From Ligula intestinalis (lineage: Eukaryota; Platyhelminthes; Cestoda; Diphyllobothriidea; Diphyllobothriidae), in the NCBI GenBank assembly GCA_036362985.1, contig JAYGXS010000003.1:36516724-36580723 (forward strand): a stretch of DNA of 64,000 bases, written 5' to 3'. Numbering within the stretch: position 1 is the stretch's first letter; each line of letters starts with the position of its first letter. The position numbers were made by a program, and so were the translations under genes. Under the pieces are notes generated by a model. It ran no database searches. It was given only the letters and a program-made list of their open reading frames with translations, and was not told the DNA's origin. Of the stretch, positions 33,411 to 44,338 are shown piece by piece.

Positions 33411-33544
33411 AATAGCTCGGAATTTCTGAGGTCGCTTTGACTTGATGTACAATAGGTGTATGCTCGGAAGGAGTAATTGTAGAGAAAGTAGCAATGAAAA
33501 ACCGTTATGAGAAAGTCAGCAGTCTGCACAATCAACTAAAAGTC

Positions 33545-34245
33545 AATATAGGCTATTCATAAAAATCATGATATTTTCAATGACTTAGTCATGCTTAATG
33601 AAGTCCGTCGGGAAAACATGAATCTTACAGGTGAATCCCAGCCACCTTGAAGGTTTGAGCTTGGGACTTGTTGATAAACGTAGCAAAGCAAATCTTCAGT
33701 GGAAATCGAAGTCGTCGGAAATTGAACGTAGTATCAGATGGTACCATAGTAATGTGGGGGATATAAACTATTTCTCCTTATGCACAACCGGCCATAATTT
33801 TGCCATCTATAAAATATGACATCAGCCGCTTGACAGTTAGCCTAGTGCCGTTGCATGGCCATGGTGCATCGAGATTTCTTATTAGCATAATCGGTGCACC
33901 AAACTTCAGAATCAATTTGTACGATGGAACGCCAGATATTTACAAACCATCCAGATATTCCACTCGATAAATAACACAATCTGAAGGATCAACCATCATG
34001 TCGTATGATTTGTACATTTCTTCCTCACCTGGAAGAAGATGGCTAACTCTCTCGTTAATGGCATTGACAAATTTATTTGAAGAAGCAAGAATTCCTCATT
34101 CGTATAGCCACTTTGCATCGGAAAAGTTGGTGAGAAGATTAGGGAAAACATTTTCTCTAAGATCTTCGTCACTGCTCAAAGAATGTTTTATATTGTTTGT
34201 TTTTATAACATTTCTTTTAATACCACTGTTGTCCATAATGATAGT
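33545..34245 (-). pseudogene. Helitron-type PIF1-like helicase C-terminus, relic
   Basis: One minus-strand frame is readable for about 230 codons through TGA and TAA stops. It reads ENVFPNLLTNFSDAKWLYE, a stop, GILASSNKFVNAINERV and LLPGEEEMYKSYD (the LAP.N..V..INERV..LLPGE motif). Then VPSYKLILKFGAPIMLIRNL, PCNGTRLTVKRLM, and motif VI-like FPLKICFATFINKSQAQTFK followed by VAGIHL and DSCF. This order is diagnostic of PIF1-family helicases as found in Helitron RepHel proteins. Helitrons move by rolling-circle replication. The Rep nuclease and the Walker A part are not seen. A processed copy of a host PIF1 gene is possible, but the GAPIMLIRNL...CNGTRL wording fits Helitrons best. At least three stops. 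Confidence 0.75.
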
Positions 34246-34382
34246 TTGTAAGGGACAGATCTATGATTGACTTGTATGGTAGGCCATTCAATCTAAACCA
34301 TGAGCTAGCCAAACTTCAGTTTGATAGAGCCAGCCGGATTATGCACTCACTGCGTGACGGTGGGGCACACAGTCGCATAACT

Positions 34383-34395
34383 GGGGGGGGGGGGG
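34383..34395. repeat. Poly-G run (13 G)
   Basis: Thirteen consecutive G on the plus strand. A length-variable tract and possible G-quadruplex former. Confidence 0.9.
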
Positions 34396-34399
34396 CTGG

Positions 34400-35640
34400 C
34401 TGGCTAGTAGTCCTTGTTATATCAGGAGCCCCGCCGGATTGGCTTCAATCCCGGTGGTGAGGAGGGGAAATCGGAGCAGCATGGTCGGGAGGGGCTGCTC
34501 CGTAATCAAAAACAGAGATTTAGAGGAGGGAAGATTGATCCACCGTAGGTAGGTTTGATGATGCAGACCTTGGCCGCCGTGATGGTGGGTGGGAACGCGG
34601 CAAGGCGCGTTTGCTGTGGTTCCCTACTGTGGGGGGGGGGGGGGGGGTGCTTCAAGTGACCGCGACTACCTGGATGTAAGTATGGAAGTCCACGTGGAAG
34701 TAGGTCAAGTGATTGGCCTTTCAGTCGATGACTGATTGGTATCCCCTCTCAGAGGGATGTCGGCCCAGACTTCATGCAGGGCTGCTCTCACCCTTTTGAG
34801 ATCCAATAGTCTGTATGTATTTGCCATGCCAGTCCTCAGCCAACCACGGTCCCAGCGGCCTGGTAGGCGCTGGCACTTCCTCTCAGTTCTCATTTCCTTT
34901 TGGTCACTGCTTTCGCGCTCCACTGGGATTCAAACCCTACCTCAGGTGTCCGAAAAGCTAGGCAGTCACTGTGCAGTGGGGGAGAGAGTGACGTTGACCC
35001 TTGGCGCGTTTCTCTGCTCAATAAAATAAATTTGAATGCGCTTGAATCTATCACGTTGCGCTAAAAGCCGTGGCTTGGAGGGTTTGCCAACTGACGGGAA
35101 ATCTCGGGCCCCCTACATTGCTGCCCTACTTTAGTCCTCTTTTACGCGTGTGCTTTGTGTGTGCATATGGGAGGAGAAGAAGGACTGAGAGTCAGGCTGC
35201 AATGGCTGCCTCTTAATGTGGCTTTTATGGCGCTCCCACGCAGGCGGGAGCATAGCTAACGAGATGGCTGTGTCAAGTGTGCCCGTGTTGAGTGATTACC
35301 GTGCCAGCCATCTACACCCTCCCTCATCCCCGGTCTTATTGACTTTGTCTTTACACCGGAAACGGAGGTGGGAGTGGCGAGCAAGTGGGTAAATTCTGCA
35401 CGAGTCTGCCTAAACTCCTGTTCTCTCTCGTGCTAGTTCTCTGTTTTGCCCCTGCTAACTGTAGCCTTCGTGTCGCTCGCCCAGCTAGCCTCAATGTCTG
35501 TTGCGGCTTGCTTCAGCGTTTGCTGTGGCTGTTGGAGCACGCAGTGTGTATCGTCGAACTCGACGGGGGAACTGTCGTGAGGTCAAGTGATTTAGGGTTA
35601 AGCTGGCCTTCTTCAAAACACTGAAAGCATTCAGGCGATA
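34400..35640. other. GC-rich unassigned region
   Basis: About 1.2 kb, richer in GC than the neighbours. It includes a GGTTTGAATCCC string on the minus strand at about 34928 that resembles a pol III B box, and an AATAAAATAAA (possible poly(A) signal, plus) at about 35020. A 97-codon plus frame (34736-35029) has no recognised domain. It may be another SINE or a LINE 5' region. Confidence 0.35.
34631..34647. repeat. Poly-G run (17 G)
   Basis: Seventeen consecutive G on the plus strand, 236 bases after the first run. Both lie within a GC-rich segment that may belong to one unrecognised repeat. Confidence 0.9.
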
Positions 35641-35939
35641 GGACAGAAGAGAAACACATACACGCGCATGCCTAGGCGCGCGCGCCTACAAAGTGAGCGC
35701 GGTACTAGCACACACGTGCACACGCGCGTCGAAGGCGCTGGCGGCGTTTCAATCTGACCCTTGCGACCAATGATAACGGAGACGCACACAAAGACAGTCA
35801 TCATTTTTATTAATAATACAGATTGAATGAGGCCTAAGTCATGTTTTACTGGCCTGGCTTTTATTGGGTGATAGTGGGTTGGTGAGGCACAATCAACCAC
35901 TTCTTTATCCATGCTGATGCCCAAATAGCAAGTTTTAAG

Positions 35940-36180
35940 CACAACTATGTGTCAATGGTTTTCTTTGATTTTTTTCTTTTAGTTTGCAACTAACGCTAAT
36001 AAGACAAATTGGTCTGTAGCTATTTGGTGAGGTTCCCTCTCCTCCGCTATAGAAGGGGTCATGTCAACAAGCTTTCAGAGAGGGCTGTAGCTCCATCGAA
36101 GTTTTGAAGAGCTTGGAGATCCATTTATGATTTATACCGTCAGCTTTTTTTGCAGACGCAAATACAGACTTATGTCTGAC
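35940..36180 (-). pseudogene. F7 non-LTR RT relic (fingers region)
   Basis: The minus strand reads KKADGINHKWISKLFKTSME and, after a stop, GTSPNSYRPICLISVSCKL. The latter is the conserved N.YRPI.L.SV.CK block that opens the RT palm of many LINEs. The wording differs from F1-F6. Nothing further downstream (35640-35940) could be assigned. Confidence 0.6.
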
Positions 36181-36489
36181 CCAGAGGACGATGATTATCC
36201 GCAGCATAGACAGAGGCAGCCACCTGATTCGCCAATGCCACATAAAAAAACAGCAGCAAGCCTACTTGTCACGTATATTTTCTAGGCCTAGTACAAAGAC
36301 CGATGAGCCACGTCTGTTTTTATCCCCCTCGAGTAGGCCAAAAGAACCTACGCCATCAACCTCGATTCAGAGGACAACTTTTATTATTTTTTTACTTAAG
36401 GCTGTCTATGGAGATGCCAGTGCCCGATTCCTTGTCATCTCTGGAAACCTTGTGTTGCCAGCAGATGCGCAAGTGTATTTTTATGTTCC
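36181..36489. other. Unassigned stretch
   Basis: A 103-codon plus-strand frame (36191-36502) covers it but shows no domain. Probably non-coding repeat DNA beside the LTR fragment. Confidence 0.35.
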
Positions 36490-36745
36490 CAGTGCATGTT
36501 AAGAAGAAAAGACAGACAAGATAGTGGAGAACAGTCTACTTCAACAGTCTCTGTGTGTACGTCAGTTTCTGCTAGTGTGTCTCAAATTCTCAGCGTTCGC
36601 GCGGGCAGCAATCGTCGCACCTGCAGCCTGTCCTCTTCGTCGGCAGCACATCCTGTTCTTGAACAGCAAAATTCGCCTTCTACCCACAGCCTCATATTTA
36701 AATGCAAGCAGTCTTCGTCTGCTTTGTCTCTTCGGCAAAAATGAT
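36490..36745 (-). repeat. Gypsy LTR fragment (3' half), minus
   Basis: On the minus strand it shares GAGACAAAGCAGAC.AAGACTG and, after a stretch absent from the other copy, a GTAGACTGT.CTC.ACTATC block with 52130-52290 (Gypsy A LTR). It is diverged, and no internal Gypsy sequence adjoins it recognisably. Confidence 0.55.
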
Positions 36746-37081
36746 TTGTAGGGCCCCAATAGATAGCTGTTCCCCCGCCCAACTGCTATGAGTATATTTT
36801 GGTCAAACATTTAATCCTTGGCAAGTGAGCGTAAATTAATATGTAATTGTGGCTGAATTGATCAAAAATATTCAATTTAATAAGTTAACGTTCCTTTACT
36901 ATGCTTAATAAAATTAAATGCAATCAATATAAACGTATATTGCGTAGAATACAAATGCTAATCGAAGGAAATTTGACCTAATGTAGGCGGAATTTAACGG
37001 TTATTAAAATTCGTCCTCATATTGGTGGAATTTAACTAAAAATTCAAATGCAAGCTACCGAACATTTAAATGTAGTTATTT
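36746..37081. other. AT-rich spacer before copy K
   Basis: About 335 AT-rich bases with no coding or repeat signal that I could assign. Copy K begins abruptly at 37082. Confidence 0.4.
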
Positions 37082-39228
37082 AGGAAACCCCATAGCTGAC
37101 GCTAAGTTGACCGCCGATAGCTTCAATGCGTTCCTATCCAAAACGCTTAGTGAAAGCTTGTTCGCTGCACCTCCGACTATCCAGGCTTCGACGGGTGCCG
37201 TACTCGAAACCATAAGTTTTACCCTCTGGGACGTGAATGTAGCCATTCGTCGTTATCGTCAATCTTATTGTCCAGGACCAGATGGCGTCCCAGTTAGCAT
37301 TCTAAAAGCTAAAGCAAATGATTTCTTTCCGTCTATCCTTTGTAAGGTATTTAAGCTTGCTCTTGAGAGCGAAATTTTTCCTTCGTTGTGGAAGGAATCG
37401 CACATAATGCCTTTTCGCAAGCATGGCCGATCGACGTCATTCGACAACTTTAGGCCAATAAATACACTTCCCGCAGCCTCGAAGATCTTAGAGACCTTGA
37501 TCAAAGAAAAGATGATGCGTCACTTGACAGAGAAAAACCTGCTCAATGCAACTTAACATGGTTTTCTCGAGAAACGATCTTGTGACACCTGCCAGCTCTC
37601 TGTCTTTGATTATGTGCTGCAATCTAGAGACAGCGGTTTTGCCATTTATAGCGTCTATTTTGATTTTACTAAGGCCTTTGATCGGGTCGATCATAACCTC
37701 CTCCTTCTGAAACTGGCCTCTATCGGCATAGGTAATAAGCCTCTGAACTTCATATCTTCCTATTTGGATGCTCGCACATAACGATTAGAAATTTAAAATG
37801 TTATATCCATCCCCACGCATGTGAGGAGTGGAGTTATGCAGGGTAGTGTACTGGGTCCGCTCCTATTTGGCCTGTTTGTCAACAACGTTTCAGATTGTTT
37901 TCAGTATGGCACACCCTTCATGTACGCTGATGATTTAAAAGTCGCTTATCGATATAAACCGGCAGATCGCAACATCGTGCTCGAGCTGATAAAAAAGGAT
38001 CTTCAGGCCTTCACCCAGTGGTGTTGCACATGGCGCCTCACCCTTTCATGGCACAAACGTTCCGTTATGGTTGTTGGCGACGATCATCAACCGGAATTAA
38101 GCATTGACAGCCACGAATTAAAGGTCCCAGGAGTTATCAAGGATTTGGGCATATCCTACTCTAATAGTCTCAATTTGTCAGAGCACTGTGCCCTGATAGT
38201 CTCGAAAGCACGCCAAACGACCGGATTTATCCTTAGAAATTTTAAGACTATAAAGGTAAGAACTGGCCTTTATAATATGTACGTGAGACCTAGTCTTGAA
38301 TACTGCTCGCCCCTCTTCAGTCTTTTGCGCAATTGTGAACGGAAGAAAATAGAATCGGCGCAGCACTTCTGCATTAGAGAAGTTTTCACTACAGAACACC
38401 TTAACTTAGCCTACCAACAAAGGTGCCATCTTATAAAGCTGGATCCCCTGTGGCTTCGTAGATTTTAGAAGGGTCTATTTTTAATGTTTCGACTTTTGAA
38501 TGGTCAAACCTTCAATCCTCTTAGTACAATAATCAGCTAGAGCACTCTCGATGCCCCAGTCATCGAGACGTATTTTTATTTCTTTCTATGGCACGCACAG
38601 TTAAGTACCGTCAATTCTTTTCAGATAACGCCATATCCATCTGGAATAAGCTGCCAAGAATTTATAAAACCCAGCAAAGCTACCCTATGTTTAAGAGAAT
38701 TATAACTAGTTTTCTACATTAAGGACAACTTTCACAAATTTTCGGTGCTCACTCTGGGGAATTTCTCTAACTCTGATGGCGTTCGTGTGTCTTTGAACCC
38801 CGCCAGTCTTCATGCTGAAGATAATGCTGCTGAAGCAGCAGCCTGCAGTCTGCTAACCCTTCAGCCGATAGTGCGCAACTTTTGGCGACAACCATTGAAA
38901 GAAGACTGAGAACACTGTGTTCTTGTGCCAACCCTCTCCTTAAACGATCTGCAGCTTTTCTCCTGCTGATGTGCCGAGTCAGCTTACAACTGTACATATA
39001 TTCCATTTGGACCATACCTTTGAAGTCAGGTTTTTTCACTAGAAACAAACTCCCTATCTCACCCAGCATTGACAAAACACAAAACCTGAAACAAAACCAA
39101 TACTGGCTACAGCATAGGGAGTGTGTTTTAGGGTTTTGCCGGTTTTCGAGGTTTTGGAAAGCGCCGAAGAGATGCATTACCAACTCTTTACAATTGCCCG
39201 TAAACTGGCATAATAAAAATATTACTAG
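37082..39228 (+). mobile_element. F1 CR1-like retrotransposon copy K (5'-truncated)
   Basis: Starts in the linker before the RT (GNPIADAKLTADSFN) and runs through ORF2 to a 3' UTR that ends with CCCGTAAACTGGCATAATAA near 39220. Close to copy B at the base level. Its left flank is AT-rich DNA; its right flank is a Gypsy LTR. Confidence 0.9.
37083..38765 (+). pseudogene. Copy K ORF2: RT (broken)
   Basis: 37107-37556 has CPGPDGVPVSILKAKANDFF and SKILETLIKEKMMRHL, then TAA at 37554-37556. The same frame continues with motif A (YFDFTKAFDRVDH) to stops near 37780 and 37793. 37821-38468 has motif B (GVMQGSVLGPLLF), catalytic MYADDLKVAY, SWHKRSVMVVG and the thumb, then TAG. The C-terminal part to about 38765 is frameshifted. 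Damage is mostly point stops, so it is of intermediate age between B and O. Confidence 0.85.
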
Positions 39229-39289
39229 TACTTTTAGTATAAGTCGATTGCATTTCTGCGGGCTCTATAATTCTTCTAGCCACCTTTTT

Positions 39290-39475
39290 TTATCGGTCCA
39301 CGCGCGAGGCGCCTATTCGTGCAGCTATAGTTTGGTGTCCTCAGAGTGACACAACGTGGCGGCGTTGTTTCGTGCGCGCGTGGCCCTTCGTGCCTGCGCA
39401 CTTTCGCGTGTGCTGCTTCCTTTATCATTCTGATCCGAGGATGGCAAGAGTGGTGACTCATGTTCTGTGCCATCC
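39290..39475 (-). repeat. Gypsy C LTR (minus)
   Basis: On the minus strand it starts TGTTAGGATGGCACAGAACA and passes GCCATCCTCGGATCA, GCACACGCGAAAGTGCGCAG, GTCACTCTGAGGACACC and GGCGCCTCGCGCGTGGAC. The same sequence occurs in two pieces at 57437-57312 and 52345-52285. It begins with TG as LTRs do. With RNase H coding sequence directly upstream on the same strand, this is probably a 3' LTR. Its end is not resolved. Confidence 0.6.
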
Positions 39476-39599
39476 TAACACACCCGCTGTTAGAAAACGG
39501 ACCTCGTATTCGGCGATCTGGATCCAGCACAAGCCTATCAGGGGGCTTCTAGTCCTCGCGGACCTTGGAAAACCCTGGTATTTATCAGATTGTAAATTA

Positions 39600-39770
39600 T
39601 TTCTGCTCTCATTTGTGTCTTTGCTGCATGCATTAACAGACTAACTATCCCATTAGCATTCATTTGGAGCAAGACGGTGCCGAGTCTATAGTCGCAGGCG
39701 TCAGTCTGAACGATGGTGTCATTTCTCCGTTTGATTTGGGAGAGCGCTGTCAAATAATTGGTCAGTCAGT
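39600..39770 (-). pseudogene. Gypsy C RNase H fragment
   Basis: The minus strand reads ALSQIKRRNDTIVQTDACDY and RLGTVLLQ, the first conserved RNase H block of Ty3/Gypsy polyproteins with its catalytic aspartate (TDA.DY.LGTVL). The remainder of pol is missing, so an internal deletion joins RNase H to the LTR at 39475. It would degrade the RNA strand during reverse transcription. Confidence 0.65.
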
Positions 39771-39899
39771 CAGTATATTTGAGGGAAAAAATAGGCTTGT
39801 GCCTTTGAACTCCATATTTGTCACATCAAAATCTCAAGAATTATAAGCAATTTTAAGAAGTTTTCAGTCAGGAAAATATAGACTGTCACATGGTGCAGT

Positions 39900-41874
39900 A
39901 GTGGTTCAAGGTTAATTTGTCACCTACTTCACGTTGTGTTGTAGCATGTGTATATCAAGTCGATGTTTGAATGTCTCCACAGATTGGGACATGATAATCG
40001 CCTCGGGAAGGTTATTCCACACGTCTCTAACCTGATTAGAGAAAAAATACTTCCTCACATCCAATTATCTTTGGGGCACATACAGTTTGAAGGGATGCCC
40101 CGGAGATTAGTTGTAGTGGCGAGTTGGAAAAGGTTGTCACACATGAGAGCGCAGTCCAAGCCCCGCACGATACGGAAGGTTTGTATCAAATCACCGCGTA
40201 ACTGCCTATAATTCAAAGGATAGATATAAAGGTTATTAAGGCGGATCTTATATAGTAGTGAACCTTGGCCTCTTACTTATTTTGTTTCTTGTCCCTGCAC
40301 CCTCTCAAGTACGTTATATTCCTGCCGCATCCTCGGTCTATAGGCTTGAGTCGCGTATTCAAGATTTTCGAGAAACAGTCTTCATCAAAAACCGTGAATG
40401 CCCGCTTGATGGCGTACAACATTGAAGTTGCAGTTTTAGCGGCCTAACAACATTGTGTGGAAGGTTTGAGGTTGTCTGTCATCCGGATGCCGATATCTTT
40501 GTGCATTTCAGCTTCTTTGAATGGGATTCAGTTCAGATGGTAGGGTCGCGCATCAGGAACCAAATTTCGATTTCCCAGGCACAGCAGAGTGCATTCGGTA
40601 GAATTGAAGGACAGCAGCCATCTATGTGACCAATCGTTTAATTGACAAAGATTTTCCTGGAAGTTATTTTCATCGGCAGCACACTTGATGACCTTCCATA
40701 TTTTTATATCATCTGCAAACATGGCACACTCGCAGTCCAATTCCTGTACACAATCATAAACGGACAAGAGAAAGAGGGTGGGTCCGTGTACTGAACCTTG
40801 AGGGACTCCGCCCTTGATGACTGTCGGCCTTGATTGTTGCCGTCCTACACACACTGTTTGGGAACGACCAGATAGGAAATTCTCGATCCACGTAAAATTT
40901 CTGCCTCCGATACCCATTAGTCTCAACTTGTACAGGAGACGTTGGTGTGAAACACTGCCGAAGGCCTTCCGGAAATCAATGTAGGCTGCATGTACAATTT
41001 CTTTTACATCAATTTCCTTTGTCCAGCTTTGCATCGTATAAAGCAAGTTTGTTAAACATGACCTACCCCTACGAAATCCCGATTGCGCATTCGACAAAAT
41101 ATTGCGAGTTTCACAATATATCATCAATTGCTTCTTGATGATCTTCTCCATAACTTTGCAGCTTATGAAGGCCAGACTCACGGGTCTGTAGTTGTTCGCA
41201 GATGCACGACTTTCGCTTTTATAAAGCGGTCTTATATGGGCTTATTTCTAGTCCGGAGGAAGTATTCCAGTATCAAACGATTTCCGGCACATCAGTGAAA
41301 GCGGTTAAGATAGCTCTCTAGCAACTTCCTTGAGCAATTTGGCAGTAATTTCATCTGGACCCGGAGATTTACACTCCTTCAAACTTTTTTGTTCTTGGAA
41401 AATTGTCTCTTCTCCAAACAAAATATCCCCAATATTTGGTGCGCTCACGACCTCGTCAACAGTAGCGACGAAGGGAGTTTCTATGGTGAAAACCGACTGA
41501 AAGAACTCAGCAAAATGTTCTGCTTTGTTTTTACAGACGGGGATTTCGAGATCATCATCATTTTGCACAACCGGAATCGGGTTCCTGTTGCGTGTGCTAT
41601 CCGTAAATAACTGTATAGCAACTTTGCGTTATTGCCAGCTTGACAAATAAAATCGATCTCAAAGTTCCGTCGTGCTTTGAAAACCATTTTTAACTTGTTC
41701 CGCTGGAGTTTGCACTGTTCAAAATCTTCATTGCGGCTTGTGCTGCAAAACGTCTTCAAAGCTTTCCTTTTTATTGATCTCTCTTTTGATATCTCTTTTT
41801 AGCCATGGAGGTTGGCTAGATACCTTGGGCACTGAAAGTGGACAATGACTGCGGATTAGATGCAACAACAACTC
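39900..41874 (-). pseudogene. F5 ORF2: linker and RT (broken)
   Basis: From 41874 down: SSQPPWLKRDIKREINKK (the conserved PPW..RDIK block), then 41759-41481 (FEQCKLQRNKLKMVFKARRN), 41568-41305 (SVFTIETPF; fingers CKSPGPDEITAKLLKEVA) and 41181-40528 (CKVMEKIIKKQLMIYCE, NAQSGFRRGRSCLTNLLYT, motif A AAYIDFRKAFGSVSHQRL, motif B GVPQGSVHGPTLF, catalytic MFADDIKIW). The usual D in motif A's KAFD is G here. Frameshifts separate the pieces. The C-terminal domain continues weakly to about 39900 (RGDLIQTFRIVRGLD-like near 40190). Confidence 0.8.
41866..41874. repeat. Left 9-bp target-site duplication of the PLE dimer
   Basis: CAACAACTC, repeated at 47153-47161. The copies lie exactly at the ends of the PLE insertion in F5, and removing one restores the F5 frame. 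Confidence 0.8.
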
Positions 41875-41959
41875 TTTACGAATGCTAGAGAATACTCGTA
41901 TTCCAGGAATTTCAATTGGTAAAGGAGACGTATGGTCGATCACTGGAACAACATTTATT

Positions 41960-42006
41960 TTTTCCTGAGCTTTCGAGCTCTTAAAAGAGCCCATCGTCAG
42001 AGGTGG
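41960..42006 (-). other. Hammerhead-like core motif in the left PLE 3' region
   Basis: The minus strand reads CTGACGATGGGCTCTTTTAA then GAGCTCGAAAGCTC. It consists of CUGANGA, a hairpin (GGGCTC/GAGCTC with a six-base loop), then GAAA, as in the hammerhead ribozyme core. Hammerheads are reported in PLE pseudo-LTRs. I could not find stem III or a convincing cleavage site, and an extra U follows CUGANGA, so catalytic activity is doubtful. Confidence 0.35.
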
Positions 42007-42317
42007 AGAAACAGCAACAAATGTGGAAACTACTTGGGGCGTGTGTTCAATAACTAAAATTTTGAACTAGCAGAAAATCAATAATTGTGTGTGCTGCCGA
42101 CTTGCCAATGAGAGCTGTGCTAGCCAGCGCCAGTAGGCAAGATCGAAAAGTTGTGTGGAAATATTTACAGAAATAGAATCGTCAACAAAACAAGTAGTAG
42201 TTATGGTGGGAGGGATGGGCAATTAAAAAGTCATAGGAGAAGGGACGGAGGATGAGAAGCCAGGGATTATGTAGGCTTGGGCGCCAAATGGCCACGTCAG
42301 CATCGAAAGTGGGATGA

Positions 42318-44334
42318 TTATGGAGGATTTTGGGCCAAATGATTACGGCGGGCGTCTGGATGTGATCGTTTGCAATAGCGTAAGGCCCTGTACGCTGGCG
42401 CTAATTCGACACATCTGTTGACCAAATTCTCATCCGTGGACCAGGCTTCGATAAATTCTCTGCTCGTCTTGTCTCCCGCGTGGGCGAGTACCTTGACGGC
42501 AGCGAAGTTGAACTCATGGCCTGTTTCGTAGGTGTGAGTTGCAACTTGTGATGATTCGTCGCCTAGTCGCATGGCCTGCTTGTGTTCAAGTATACGCGAT
42601 CCGAGCATGCGTTCCGTTTGACCTGTATAATTACAGGGACAGTTTAGGCATGGGATGCGATATACTACACCAGATTGTTCATTCTGCGTAAGCCGGTCTT
42701 TTATTTGCATCACTCTGCTGCGCATTGTAGCTTTGGGTCTGTGTGCAATTCCAACACCTAGCCCCGCAGCGATGCGCTCAGTCGCTTCTGAGACGTCTTT
42801 TATGTATGGCAGAGCGTGCCATATCTTCGGTGGTTCTTCTGTTTGGGTCCTCCGGGGCCGAACGCGTAGGCATCGGTTTATAAATGCTTTTGGATAACCG
42901 TTCCGCATGCACTGGTCACGGAGATATTTGGCCTCGCGTGCCTTTTCCTCTGGTTTACTGCAGTGGGTCTGGATCCGTTTGAAGAGTGTTTTTACACAGC
43001 TCCATTTGTGAGTAACTGGATGGTTACTGTGAAAACTTAGGAGTTGTGTTGTGTTCGTCACCTTCCTGTAAACCGTCGTCTCGAATTCACCATTGGGTGT
43101 TCTCTTGACGAGCACATCAAGGAAAGGCAGCTGCTGCTCTTTTTCTTCTTCTCGTGTAAATTGTATGTCAGGAAATATTCCATTGAGCAAGTCATGGAAG
43201 TTTTGCAGCATATTTCTGTTGATGATGACAAACGTGTCGTCGACGTAGCGGCGCCCGAATACAGGCTCATGTTGGGCGAAGGCGATGTTTTCTAGTTCCT
43301 GTAGGACCAGTTCTGCCACTTAGCCAGAGATCGGGGAGCCCATTGGAGTTCCTTTGATCTGTTCGTACGTTACTCCAGCAAAGGTAAAGTAAGTTTTCTG
43401 GCAGAATTCGAATGACTTCATAAGATGTTCAATTTTAAATGGGCTTTGGGCCTCATCATATGCCTCTTCAAGTCTTTTCTGTAAGATATTGTGTGCCAGT
43501 TTTGGCGGTATGGATGTGAACAATGAAGTTACGTCGAAAGAGACCATGATTTCATCTGATTGAATCGGCCAACCTCGGAGGTCCTTGAGGAATCGAGAGG
43601 CTGATTGAACTGAGGTAATCGAGTTGCCTTGGAGGAATTTAAGTTTTCTAGACATCCACTTTGCCAAGTTATAGGTTGGGCTGCCTTTAAGGGCAACGAT
43701 TGGCCGAAGTGGGACATTCGGTTTGTGGATTTTTGGTAGTCCATAAAATCGCGCCAGAGCTGTATCCGTTACTTTCATTTGGCGCCACTCATTCATAGTG
43801 ATCACATTCTTGCGCCTGTATTCTCTGAGAAGTTAAGTCAATCGGTTGGATAATGCTTTGGTTTGCGAATTGGGTGTTGGTTGGTAAAATGCTCTGTCGT
43901 CAAGAAGAGTCTTAGCTTTGTCATTATAATCTTGTCGGTTCATCACGACAATCGACCGTCCCTTATCAGCAGGTAAGATGATAATACTATCATCTTTTTT
44001 CAGTTCTCTTAAGGCTTTTGACTCACTTTGCGAGATGTAGCTGGCTGGTTTATGAGCCATAAGCAAGGAGGTCACACGTTGTCGTATTGAATGTTTAGTG
44101 TCGTCCGTTGCTTCCGTTCTCACTAACATCGCTTCCACTGTAGCAATGAAGTCAATTGGGTCGGCATCTGCAGTATTAAAACAGGCTTCGTGCTGTAGCA
44201 CGTATAATTGCTGCTCTGTTAATTGTTTCGACGAAAAATTGTGGACTAGGTCAGAATTCGTAGTGTCTGCAGGTTTCAATTTATTCAGCTTTCTCTCCAA
44301 AATCTCCCTTTTCTTGGCCTGCCGGTTTCGTTAA
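42318..44334 (-). pseudogene. PLE left copy: RT and GIY-YIG (5'-truncated, two stops)
   Basis: One minus-strand frame from 44334 to 42318 with TAA at 43833-43835 and 43320-43322. It lacks the N-terminal 130 or so residues of its partner. Order: KLNKLKPADTTNSD, DDSIIILPADKGRSIVVMNR, RT blocks FYGLPKIHKPNVPLRPIVAL and motif A (VSFDVTSLFTSIP), motif B (GTPMGSPISG directly followed by a stop), catalytic RRYVDDTFVI, LPFLDVLVKRT, and the GIY-YIG domain (VVYRIPCLNCPCNYTGQTER). Ends QNPP at 42318. Confidence 0.9.
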
Positions 44335-44338
44335 AGCA

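Noticed and set aside
34736..35029. 97-codon frame ending before AATAAA as a host gene exon
   Set aside because: No domain, low-complexity basic/serine content, and no splice context that I could support.
42655..43295. Plus-strand frames across the PLE left arm (and their mirrors at 45776-46416)
   Set aside because: Antisense of the PLE RT and GIY-YIG gene; no independent features.
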